Positions 1 to 5,639 of a stretch of 5,764 bases of DNA are shown here, in pieces. This DNA comes from Candidatus Zixiibacteriota bacterium (GTDB lineage Bacteria > Blakebacterota > Blakebacteria > Blakebacterales > Blakebacteraceae): assembly GCA_030604325.1 (NCBI GenBank), contig JAUVWC010000103.1, positions 1-5,764 of the forward strand, in the 5' to 3' direction. Under the pieces are notes generated by a model. It worked only from the letters and a program-made list of their open reading frames with translations, did not search any database and was not told where the DNA came from. Made by a program: the position numbers and the translations under genes. Position 1 is the first letter of the stretch, and each line of letters opens with the position of its first letter.

Positions 1-2
1 CG

Positions 3-215
3 GCTGGCGCCGGCACCGACTGGCGGTGTTGGTTCACGCGGAATGTCCTCGACGTAGCGCAACGGCTACGTCTCCGGGCCTTCCGCTCAACCGCCTTGCC
101 ATCCGGCGTCGGCGTCGCCCTCGCTGTCGTCGGTCTCACCGGCCGGCTCCTGGCCACCGCTATCCCTCCTCCTCGTGCCTTGCTGGCCGGACGACTCGGC
201 ACTCTCGATACGTAA
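3..215 (+). CDS. possible C-terminal fragment of an unidentified gene running in from the left edge
   Basis: I do not recognise this gene. The frame starting at base 3 stays open from the window edge to a TAA at 213-215, giving about 70 residues. About 70% of third positions are G or C. The translation is rich in Ala, Leu, Val and Gly, with a hydrophobic run near residues 36-50 (GVGVALAVVGLTG) that could be a membrane helix, flanked by Arg residues. The two other + frames look worse: frame 1 stops at 55-57, and frame 2 (open to 358) gives an Arg/Pro/Ser-rich chain that resembles no natural protein. A strong hairpin starts 30 bases after the TAA, as expected for the end of a transcription unit. 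GC-rich DNA often leaves several frames open by chance and the gene's 5' part is not visible, so this is tentative. It could also be non-coding. Confidence 0.27.
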   Translation, partial: AGAGTDWRCWFTRNVLDVAQRLRLRAFRSTALPSGVGVALAVVGLTGRLLATAIPPPRALLAGRLGTLDT

Positions 216-245
216 CCGTAATTGCAGAGCAGTACACTAAGCTAA

Positions 246-283
246 GGGCCGAACACGGGCTCCCACCAGAGCCCGGTCGGCCC
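246..283 (+). terminator. two-part GC-rich hairpin, candidate terminator of the left-edge gene
   Basis: The outer stem GGGCCGA (246-252) pairs perfectly with TCGGCCC (277-283). The inner stem CGGGCTC (256-262) pairs perfectly with GAGCCCG (269-275) around a six-base loop, CCACCA. Only a small 3x1 internal bulge separates the stems, giving 14 base pairs in total. The tail on the + strand (CAAGTTTGTG) has just three T in a row, and the - strand tail is no better. This is therefore not a textbook intrinsic terminator. It may stop or pause transcription, stabilise a 3' end, or act in the leader of the downstream gene. Its place between a stop codon and the next promoter favours a terminator for + strand transcription. 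Confidence 0.5.
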
Positions 284-330
284 CAAGTTTGTGTATCAAT
301 CACAACCTATCCCCTGACTGCGACACTATT

Positions 331-372
331 TGGCGTGGAATTGGCACCTGCTGCTTGAATTTATGCACAATA
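331..372 (+). promoter_or_regulatory. candidate promoter of the M14 peptidase gene (sigma-54-like, with a sigma-70 alternative)
   Basis: Bases 331-346 read TGGCGTGGAATTGGCA. Against the sigma-54 consensus TGGCACG-N4-TTGCW this keeps the essential GG and GC doublets at the correct 12-base offset and matches 9 of the 12 defined positions; the mismatches are AC to GT after TGGC and one T to G in the -12 box. A start near 357 would give a leader of about 107 bases. The alternative is a sigma-70 reading: TTGGCA (341-346, 5/6 to TTGACA), then 19 bases, then CACAAT (366-371, 4/6 to TATAAT). Neither is decisive. No enhancer-binding activator gene is seen in the window. Confidence 0.3.
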
Positions 373-450
373 TGCGCTGTAGTAACGGTACGGAAGTAGT
401 GTGAGTCACTTTCTTCCATCGAGCCGCCATCTGTCCCACCCGCGAACTAT

Positions 451-456
451 GGAGGA
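451..456 (+). promoter_or_regulatory. ribosome binding site fixing the start of the M14 peptidase
   Basis: GGAGGA lies seven bases ahead of the ATG at 464, which is ideal Shine-Dalgarno spacing. The longer in-frame alternative starting with GTG at 401 has no comparable site. It would also put 21 polar residues ahead of the signal peptide. This decides the start in favour of 464. Confidence 0.85.
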
Positions 457-463
457 ATCTTCC

Positions 464-3085
464 ATGCGAAGATACACAGTCACTTTAGTGCTGCTGATAA
501 TGGTCCTTCCGAGGGGGACCTGGGCCCAGACTCCCGAACATTTCGAGTGGTTCCCCGGGGGAACCTACGATTCCTCCATACCGACGCCGGAGTCATTCCT
601 CGGCTACCAGGTAGGCAGCGCCTATACATTTCACAACCAGATGAAGGCCTACATGGAGACCGTGGCCGATGCCAGCGACCGGGTTACAATCCGCTCCTAC
701 GGGAAGTCTAATGAAGGCCGCGATCTACTCCTGCTGACCATTACCAGTCCGGCCAATCACGCGCACCTGGAGGAGATCCGGCAGAATATGGCCCGCCTCG
801 CCGACCCGCGTGAGGTTGCCCGGGACCGGCTCGAAGCGATCATCGAGAACAGTCCCGCCGTAGCGTGGCTATCCTACAATGTGCACGGCAGCGAGTCGGC
901 CGGTACCGAAGCCGCCATACTGACCGTCTACCAGCTTGCAGCTGGAACCGACGCATTGACGCTGACAATCCTCGAAGAGCTGGTCGTGATAATCGACCCG
1001 CTATTAAATCCCGATGGGCGCGACCGTTTCGTGCATAGCTTCAAGAAGCGGAAAGGCATGAGCCATAACGACAGCCCTGCAGCGTGGGAGCACGGCTCCG
1101 ACTGGCCGGGCGGCCGCTCGAACCACTACTTATTCGACCTCAACCGCGACTGGGCGTGGCAGACGCAGGTGGAGACCCAGCTGCGGATCGCCGAGTATCT
1201 GCAGTGGAATCCGGTCGTACATGTGGACTTCCACGAAATGGGTGGAGAGTCCTACTTCTTCTTCCCGGCGGCGACACCCGTCCATACCGCCATTCCTGAT
1301 GTGGTGATGAAATGGCAGAAGATCTACGGGGAGGGAAACGCCGCTGCTTTCAACCGCTTCGGCTGGCCCTACTACACACGGCGGGGATTCGACATGTACT
1401 ACCCCAGTTACGGTGATTCGTGGCCCAGCATGATGGGCGCTATCGGAATGACATACGAGCAGGGGGGCGGGGGAGGTGTCGGTATCGCCGTCAGAAGGGA
1501 TGACGGCACCATACATTCCCTTAAGCAACGAACCCACGGACATTTCACTACCTCGATGGCCACGCTTCAGACCACCGCGGAGAGGAGGCAGGAGCGGTTG
1601 GCGGACTTCCTCGCCTTCTTCCGGCATGCGCTCGACTTGGAGAAGGGGCCGGTCAAAGCCTATGCCCTTGTGCCGGCAACCGATCCCTACAATGCCGACC
1701 GCCTGGCACGACTGCTTACCCTGCAGGGGATAGAGGTGAGTTCGGCCCGGGAGCCCTTCCGCAGCCGGATTGCCGGGGGGTACGGGATGCAGCCGGCGCC
1801 GAGCACGAAACAGTTTCCTGCCGGCACCTACCTGGTGGAGGCGGGACAGCCGAAGGGGGTTGCCGTGCAGATGCTGCTGGAGCCGAATCCGGTGCTGGAG
1901 GATACGAGTTTCTACGACCTCTCTGGCTGGTCACTGCCGCTGGCGTTCAATGTCGAGGCGTACACGCTGTCGGAGGTGCCGGGCGTGAGCAGGGTGCCGG
2001 CAGAAGGGGCTCCCCGGCGCGCGGGGGGCGTCGAGGGAGGGCGCGCGGCATACAGCTATGCCATCCCCTACAATGGAATGTCCGCCCTGCTGGCGGCTGT
2101 TGACCTGCTGAACAGGGGGCTCCGGGTGCACTCTGCCAGGGAGTCTTTCACCATCCACGGGCGGACCTATCCCCGAGGTACGTTCGTGATACCCCTCTAC
2201 CGCAACCCGGATGATATCCACCACATCGTGGAGGAGGTGGCCGCCGGCCACGGTGTGACTGCGTACCCGATCAATACCGGTCTGGTGGAGGAGGGAACGG
2301 ACCTCGGCGGGGGTGCCTACAGCCTCATGAGGAAACCTCGGGTCGCGGTGGCCGCCGGCTCGTCGGTGGGCAATTCCTTCGGCGAGGCGTGGCACTTATT
2401 CGACCAGCGTTTCCCGCACTTCGACTACACAAATGTCGATGCCGACCGTCTGGGTCGGTTAGATCTGAATGATTATGACGTGCTTATCCTGCCCAGTGGC
2501 GGAAGAGGCGGCGGGTATCAGGACATTTTCGGGGAGCAGGGTCTGGCCGGGCTCAGGAGCTGGCTGCAGGGAGGCGGTGTGCTGATCGGGTTTGATGGAA
2601 GCGCCCAGTTCGTTACCCAGGAGGTATCGCAGCAGGCAGGTGACACTGCCCGCGGTGAGAGACGACCCAGAGAGGAGAGAAACCAGGACGAACCGGCGGT
2701 AGTGGCCCGCAGGACGATGGCGGAGCGGCGTCAGGAGTCGCGAGTGCGGCGCACGCCCGGCGGTCTCTACGGAGGAGTTCTCGACCCCGATCACTGGCTC
2801 GCCTTCGGGATGCCCGAACGGGTGGCCGTCCTGAAGCGGGGGACCCGCAGTTTCAACATCACAGAACGGGGTATCAACGTCGGCGTCTTTTCGAGGCAAC
2901 CATTACTGAGCGGCTACGCCCCCCCGGATGTGCTCGAAGAGCTGTCGAAGAAGGCCTGGCTGATTGTGGAGAATGTCGGCAGGGGGAAAGTGGTCCTCTT
3001 CGCCGACAATCCGCTCTTCCGCATGTTTGTGGAGGGCCAACATCAGCTCGTGCTGAACGCGATCGTACTCGGTCCAGCGTTCTAA
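464..3085 (+). CDS. secreted M14-family zinc carboxypeptidase-like metallopeptidase, 873 aa
   Basis: Predicted exported zinc peptidase of the M14 (carboxypeptidase A-like) family; the substrate is not predictable. Residues 1-21 form a signal peptide: basic MRR, a hydrophobic core, then cleavage after TWA before Q22. The catalytic domain spans about residues 35-400. Zinc ligands are H141 and E144 (VHGSES) and H257 (VDFHEMGG). N182-G185 (NPDG) and N227-R228 (DLNRDW) match the substrate-binding region of the family. E332 (MTYEQ), followed by five Gly, is the catalytic glutamate. All key residues are present, so the enzyme should be active. The remaining 470 residues are accessory: two similar modules (about 410-473 and 537-600), then a Rossmann/glutamine-amidotransferase-like region (about 640-873, YDVLILPSGG at 671-680) interrupted by an Arg-rich insert (723-765). 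This long architecture is known in peptidases of Bacteroidota, Gemmatimonadota and Acidobacteriota, and is far longer than classical 300-400 residue carboxypeptidases. The protein has no cysteine. The gene converges on the OmpA gene. Confidence 0.93.
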   Translation: MRRYTVTLVLLIMVLPRGTWAQTPEHFEWFPGGTYDSSIPTPESFLGYQVGSAYTFHNQMKAYMETVADASDRVTIRSYGKSNEGRDLLLLTITSPANHAHLEEIRQNMARLADPREVARDRLEAIIENSPAVAWLSYNVHGSESAGTEAAILTVYQLAAGTDALTLTILEELVVIIDPLLNPDGRDRFVHSFKKRKGMSHNDSPAAWEHGSDWPGGRSNHYLFDLNRDWAWQTQVETQLRIAEYLQWNPVVHVDFHEMGGESYFFFPAATPVHTAIPDVVMKWQKIYGEGNAAAFNRFGWPYYTRRGFDMYYPSYGDSWPSMMGAIGMTYEQGGGGGVGIAVRRDDGTIHSLKQRTHGHFTTSMATLQTTAERRQERLADFLAFFRHALDLEKGPVKAYALVPATDPYNADRLARLLTLQGIEVSSAREPFRSRIAGGYGMQPAPSTKQFPAGTYLVEAGQPKGVAVQMLLEPNPVLEDTSFYDLSGWSLPLAFNVEAYTLSEVPGVSRVPAEGAPRRAGGVEGGRAAYSYAIPYNGMSALLAAVDLLNRGLRVHSARESFTIHGRTYPRGTFVIPLYRNPDDIHHIVEEVAAGHGVTAYPINTGLVEEGTDLGGGAYSLMRKPRVAVAAGSSVGNSFGEAWHLFDQRFPHFDYTNVDADRLGRLDLNDYDVLILPSGGRGGGYQDIFGEQGLAGLRSWLQGGGVLIGFDGSAQFVTQEVSQQAGDTARGERRPREERNQDEPAVVARRTMAERRQESRVRRTPGGLYGGVLDPDHWLAFGMPERVAVLKRGTRSFNITERGINVGVFSRQPLLSGYAPPDVLEELSKKAWLIVENVGRGKVVLFADNPLFRMFVEGQHQLVLNAIVLGPAF

Positions 3086-3110
3086 CTAAATACCCGGACC
3101 CGCTTTATAG

Positions 3111-4817
3111 CTAGTTGGGATTGGGGGGTCCTCGATACTTATCCAGCTCGGCCGGATTGAGAACCTTGAATTCGACCCGCCGGTTCAGAATGCGGCCTTC
3201 CTCGGTATCGTTGCTGGCCACCGGCTGGGTTGCTCCATAGCCGAACACCGTAAACTGGTCCAGGCTCAATTCGGGGATAACGTCCAAAAGCCAGTTGAGA
3301 ACAGACTGCGCCCTTAACCGGCTTAGTTCCATGTTGTAGTCGTCGCCGCCGACATTGTCGGTGTGCCCGCCGATTTCGATTTTAAGCTCGCTGTACTTCG
3401 CCAGGATGAGTCCGACTTCCAGGAGTGTCTGGTACGATTCCGGCTTGATGTCGGCGGAATCAAATTTGAAATAGACGGTATTCAGCCTCAGCAGGCCTCT
3501 GGTGATCAGCTCCGCCTCCGCGCCGTACAGGCCCTGTCCCTGGGCGTTGACGGGGACGCCGAGGGGAGTGTCGGGTTCGATGTCGATTCCATCAGGCACC
3601 CCGTCACCATCGCTGTCGACGGCCCTTCCGGCGGCATCCACGACCGCTCCGCTTGGGGTGTCGGGCTCGATGTCGATCCCGTCGGGCACCCCGTCGCCGT
3701 CGCTGTCGACGGCGCGGCCTACGGCGTCAACGTGGGCTCCGGCGGGCGTGTCCGCTTCAACATCCAGACCGTCGGGCACTCCATCACGGTCGCTGTCGAT
3801 CGCGCGGCCTACTGAGTCGACGACCGCTCCCTGCGGCGTGAGCGGCTCTTCATCTATCTGGTCCGGCACTCCGTCGCCGTCGCTGTCGGTTATGCCAGGT
3901 CTCACCGGAGTCACCGGCGGCCGTTCAGGAAGTTCCCGTGGGCGCGGCCACAAGACGATCTCCACGCTGCCGTAGGCCATCAGATCCTCGGCCCGGGTTC
4001 CGACCAAGTCGGTGCGTGCATCGGATAGGCCCAGCAGTCCTCCGGCGCGCAGGTTCAGCCAAGGGGCCGGAGAGACGACCACACCGGCACTGACCCCCAG
4101 GTAATCTTCCATAATGTCGAGGGGTTCCTCTACCTCCAACCGGCTTAAAAGTTCTAACTCGATACCAGCTGTGGGCAGAGCCCACCAGGTTATGCCCCCG
4201 CCGAGCACGGCATGGGTGGGGATGTTTACGGTGGTCTCCTCGGTGATGACAAGGCCCTCGATCGCACGAAAATCGAAAGCTCCGACCCTCAGGCTCTGCG
4301 TGAGAGACAGATTGATGTCAAAGGTGTCGCGGGCGTAGGGATGATTGTGCCCCGTGCCCAATAGCGCCTCCACTTCCTCGTTGATTCCGGGCGTTAGCGA
4401 GGCGTTCAATGCGACCTGGAGAGACCGCTCGGCCGGCCCGGGCCACCGCAGGGACAGGCCCACGGGACCGGCGGCGTAGCCAAATGTTGAGCTGCCGAAA
4501 GAGAGGGGACCATCACCGCTGCCAACCAGGAAGCCGCTGAACGAGCTGTACAGTTGGAGATAGTCGGTGAGGCCGTAAGCGATCGATCCCAGGCCGAGCA
4601 GGGTATTGGTGGAACCCACACGGCTGTGAGTACCATAGGTGCCGAAGCTGAATGCGCCGCGGGGCAGGGTGTTGGCCGAGGGAACCAGTATACCCCCCCG
4701 GGATCCGGTGGGATGTCCTGCCTGCGCAGAGGCAACGTGGGGGTAGAGGAAGAGCAGGGTTAAACCGAAGAGGAGAGATATGCGTACAGCACGGCTCGAG
4801 CCGGGTGAGTGTGGCAT
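3111..4817 (-). CDS. OmpA-family outer-membrane protein with TSP3 calcium-binding repeats, 568 aa
   Basis: Predicted outer-membrane protein that anchors the membrane to peptidoglycan. Residues 1-31 are a signal peptide (hydrophobic core, cleavage after VASA before Q32). Residues about 40-291 alternate in a beta-strand pattern rich in Gly and aromatics, consistent with a barrel. A Pro-rich linker (about 290-308) leads to four 30-residue repeats with DSDGDGVPD-type calcium loops starting at residues 311, 341, 371 and 401. An OmpA C-terminal domain follows at about 442-552. It carries GGHTDNVG, with D487 and R502 spaced 15 apart as in the known diaminopimelate-binding pair of OmpA, and ends in the NRRVEF motif. 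The ATG at 4817 is preferred. A GTG at 4844 would add nine residues; neither start has a clear ribosome site, so the start is uncertain. The protein contains no cysteine. Transcription probably comes from the promoter at 4940-4969. Family assignment is firm; the barrel is inferred. Confidence 0.93.
   Translation of the reverse strand: MPHSPGSSRAVRISLLFGLTLLFLYPHVASAQAGHPTGSRGGILVPSANTLPRGAFSFGTYGTHSRVGSTNTLLGLGSIAYGLTDYLQLYSSFSGFLVGSGDGPLSFGSSTFGYAAGPVGLSLRWPGPAERSLQVALNASLTPGINEEVEALLGTGHNHPYARDTFDINLSLTQSLRVGAFDFRAIEGLVITEETTVNIPTHAVLGGGITWWALPTAGIELELLSRLEVEEPLDIMEDYLGVSAGVVVSPAPWLNLRAGGLLGLSDARTDLVGTRAEDLMAYGSVEIVLWPRPRELPERPPVTPVRPGITDSDGDGVPDQIDEEPLTPQGAVVDSVGRAIDSDRDGVPDGLDVEADTPAGAHVDAVGRAVDSDGDGVPDGIDIEPDTPSGAVVDAAGRAVDSDGDGVPDGIDIEPDTPLGVPVNAQGQGLYGAEAELITRGLLRLNTVYFKFDSADIKPESYQTLLEVGLILAKYSELKIEIGGHTDNVGGDDYNMELSRLRAQSVLNWLLDVIPELSLDQFTVFGYGATQPVASNDTEEGRILNRRVEFKVLNPAELDKYRGPPNPN
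3528..3887 (-). repeat. four tandem 90-bp repeats encoding TSP3-like calcium-binding loops
   Basis: Four in-frame units of exactly 90 bases occupy 3887-3798, 3797-3708, 3707-3618 and 3617-3528 (gene order), inside the OmpA-family gene. Each encodes DSDxDGVPDxxDxExxTPxG followed by a ten-residue linker. Aspartates at loop positions 1, 3, 5 and 9 fit calcium binding. The second unit has Arg where the others have Gly at position 4. Units 3 and 4 encode the same 17 residues from the first Asp to DT, yet differ at seven third-codon positions with no replacement, so the duplication is old and the protein sequence is under constraint. The fourth unit loses the GRA linker pattern as it runs into the OmpA domain. 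Confidence 0.92.
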
Positions 4818-4867
4818 ATCGACTATTTGTTCAGGCCTATGCACAGTGAAACCGGAGTAGCTAACGT

Positions 4868-4960
4868 CCGAAAGTGTTGCTGTTCAAAGTAGATGTGTTC
4901 CGTGTACTGGGTTCCCATATCGACCTTTCGGATTGGCACAAGGTAGGACTCTCCCGAAAG
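4868..4960. promoter_or_regulatory. three CTTTCGG/CCGAAAG motifs, candidate operator of the OmpA-family gene
   Basis: CTTTCGG at 4925-4931 and CCGAAAG at 4954-4960 form a perfect seven-base inverted repeat whose arms sit just past the predicted start site and inside the -35/-10 spacer. A third copy, CCGAAAG at 4868-4874, lies in the leader. Centres are 57 and 29 bases apart. Three exact seven-base matches within 93 bases of non-coding DNA are more than expected by chance, but no known regulator is recognised for them. Confidence 0.35.
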
Positions 4961-4969
4961 AGGTGTCAA
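4940..4969 (-). promoter_or_regulatory. candidate sigma-70 promoter of the OmpA-family gene
   Basis: On the - strand, a perfect -35 box TTGACA (4969-4964) is followed after 18 bases by TACCTT (4945-4940), a weak -10 with three matches to TATAAT. Transcription would start near 4933, leaving a leader of roughly 115 bases before the ATG at 4817. The weak -10 together with an inverted repeat over the spacer and start region suggests that an activator or repressor controls it. Confidence 0.45.
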
Positions 4970-5045
4970 CGGGCTTCGCGTCTGTAGAGTAGCCCCAACG
5001 TGCGACGTACAGAAGGATTTGTGGGTGGCGGAGCAAACGGAGAAG

Positions 5046-5414
5046 CTACATCAACATGAGCTGTAACTTGGTTTCGAGCGCCCGCTCCAAGTAATCGAAG
5101 TCGAACGGCTTATTGATATAGTCAAAGGCGCCCAGCTTCAGCGCCTCCTGCGCTACATCCTTTTCGCGGAAGCCGGTCATGATGATTATCCCGATCGTGT
5201 CGTCGAATTCCCGTACCGCCTTCAATACCTGAATGCCGTCCATCTTGGGTAGATATATGTCGAGCAGGATGACATGGGGTCGCTCTCGCTTTGTCACCTC
5301 CACGGCCTCTTCACCATCGTAGGCAGTGAAGACCTTGTGTTCCTTCTCCTCGAGAAATGATTTGAGTATGTCGACGATGGCGATTTCATCGTCGACTATC
5401 AGAATCCTAGCCAT
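5046..5414 (-). CDS. stand-alone response-regulator receiver protein, 122 aa
   Basis: A CheY-like single-domain receiver that accepts a phosphoryl group from a histidine kinase; the partner kinase is not in the window. All signature residues are visible. D8 and D9 (acidic pair binding magnesium, in ILIVDDE) are present, as are D52 as the phospho-acceptor (ILLDIYLPKMDG) and T80 in IIIMTG. Y99 is the switch aromatic and K102 sits in NKPF. The domain fills the whole protein and ends at residue 122 with KLQLMLM, so there is no DNA-binding or enzymatic output domain. It must act by protein contact, as a phosphorelay intermediate or through a partner. The start has only a weak ribosome site (GGGGA, six bases ahead of the ATG). 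It lies 228 bases ahead of the OmpA-family gene on the same strand, with no clear terminator between, so read-through is possible. Its cellular process cannot be assigned. Confidence 0.95.
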   Translation of the reverse strand: MARILIVDDEIAIVDILKSFLEEKEHKVFTAYDGEEAVEVTKRERPHVILLDIYLPKMDGIQVLKAVREFDDTIGIIIMTGFREKDVAQEALKLGAFDYINKPFDFDYLERALETKLQLMLM

Positions 5415-5452
5415 GAATAGTCCCCATAGCGATGGATGTGAGTTGGTATATT

Positions 5453-5483
5453 ATTGTATAGTGCTCTTACCCGATTGCGACAA
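5453..5483 (-). promoter_or_regulatory. candidate sigma-70 promoter of the receiver gene
   Basis: On the - strand, TTGTCG (5483-5478, 4/6 to TTGACA) is followed after 17 bases by TATACA (5460-5455), which overlaps TACAAT (5458-5453, 5/6 to TATAAT, spacing 19). The stretch around it is AT-rich (5445-5460). It lies just after the tRNA terminator, so the receiver gene appears to be transcribed independently of the tRNA, with a leader of about 30 bases. Confidence 0.5.
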
Positions 5484-5497
5484 CTTTATTTAACGGT

Positions 5498-5530
5498 GGA
5501 AAACCCCCGGAGCCTGGGGCACCGGGGGTT
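5498..5530 (-). terminator. intrinsic terminator of the tRNA-Leu gene
   Basis: On the - strand a nine-base-pair stem AACCCCCGG / CCGGGGGTT (5530-5522 and 5510-5502) closes an 11-base loop. It is followed directly by further T residues (TTTT spans the stem end and tail, 5503-5500), then CC. It begins 11 bases past the encoded CCA end of the tRNA, the usual place for a tRNA terminator. Confidence 0.8.
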
Positions 5531-5541
5531 CTCTTCGACGA

Positions 5542-5628
5542 TGGTGCCGAAGGAGGGATTTGAACCCACACGGGCTTGCGCCCACTGCGCCCTGAACGCA
5601 GCGTGTCTACCAGTTCCACCACTTCGGC
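5542..5628 (-). tRNA. tRNA-Leu, anticodon CAG
   Basis: Transfers leucine to CUG codons. On the - strand the 87-base molecule runs from GCCGAAG (5628-5622) to an encoded CCA (5544-5542), with A as discriminator. The acceptor stem GCCGAAG/CTTCGGC is a perfect seven pairs. The D arm has GTG/CAC. The anticodon stem CTGCG/CGCAG is perfect and holds the loop TTCAGGG, with the anticodon at 5594-5592 and a G37 suited to methylation. The long variable arm (GGGC-GCAA-GCCC) is the class II mark of leucine tRNA. The T arm GTGGG-TTCAAAT-CCCTC contains one U-U mismatch at the 50-64 pair. Everything else is canonical, so the gene is probably functional. It has its own promoter and terminator. Confidence 0.97.
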
Positions 5629-5639
5629 TGTTAATAAAC

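Noticed and set aside
53..70. Inverted repeat CGTAGC-GCAACG-GCTACG
   Set aside because: Only six base pairs, lies inside the possible left-edge coding frame, and has no associated promoter or terminator feature.
26..358. A 110-codon + strand open frame ahead of the peptidase
   Set aside because: Arg/Pro/Ser-rich composition with runs of Arg, no recognisable domain, no ribosome site, and it runs through the hairpin at 246-283 and the promoter region. It looks like an accidental frame in GC-rich DNA.
401..409. Near-palindrome GTGAGTCAC in the peptidase leader
   Set aside because: Too short (four-base arms) to support an operator without a second copy or comparison.
401..463. GTG start at 401 extending the peptidase by 21 residues
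   Set aside because: It puts a polar tail ahead of a clean signal peptide and has no ribosome site, whereas the ATG at 464 has GGAGGA at ideal spacing.
1130..2899. Antisense and alternate-frame open frames within the peptidase gene
   Set aside because: Low-complexity Arg/Pro/Ser-rich translations opposite a gene with full family motifs; explained by high GC.
3363..3975. Long open frames on the + strand opposite the OmpA-family gene (3363-3815 and 3502-3975)
   Set aside because: They are antisense to the 90-bp repeats, which keep several frames open. Their translations are repetitive Ser/Pro/Gly or Val/Asp-rich shadows with no start signals.
4818..4844. GTG start at 4844 for the OmpA-family protein
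   Set aside because: Not excluded, but GTG without a ribosome site and a longer N-terminal tail make the ATG at 4817 more likely. Neither start is well supported.
5542..5628. tRNA as an integration (attachment) site
   Set aside because: No integrase gene, no second copy of the tRNA 3' end and no foreign-looking DNA are visible in the window.
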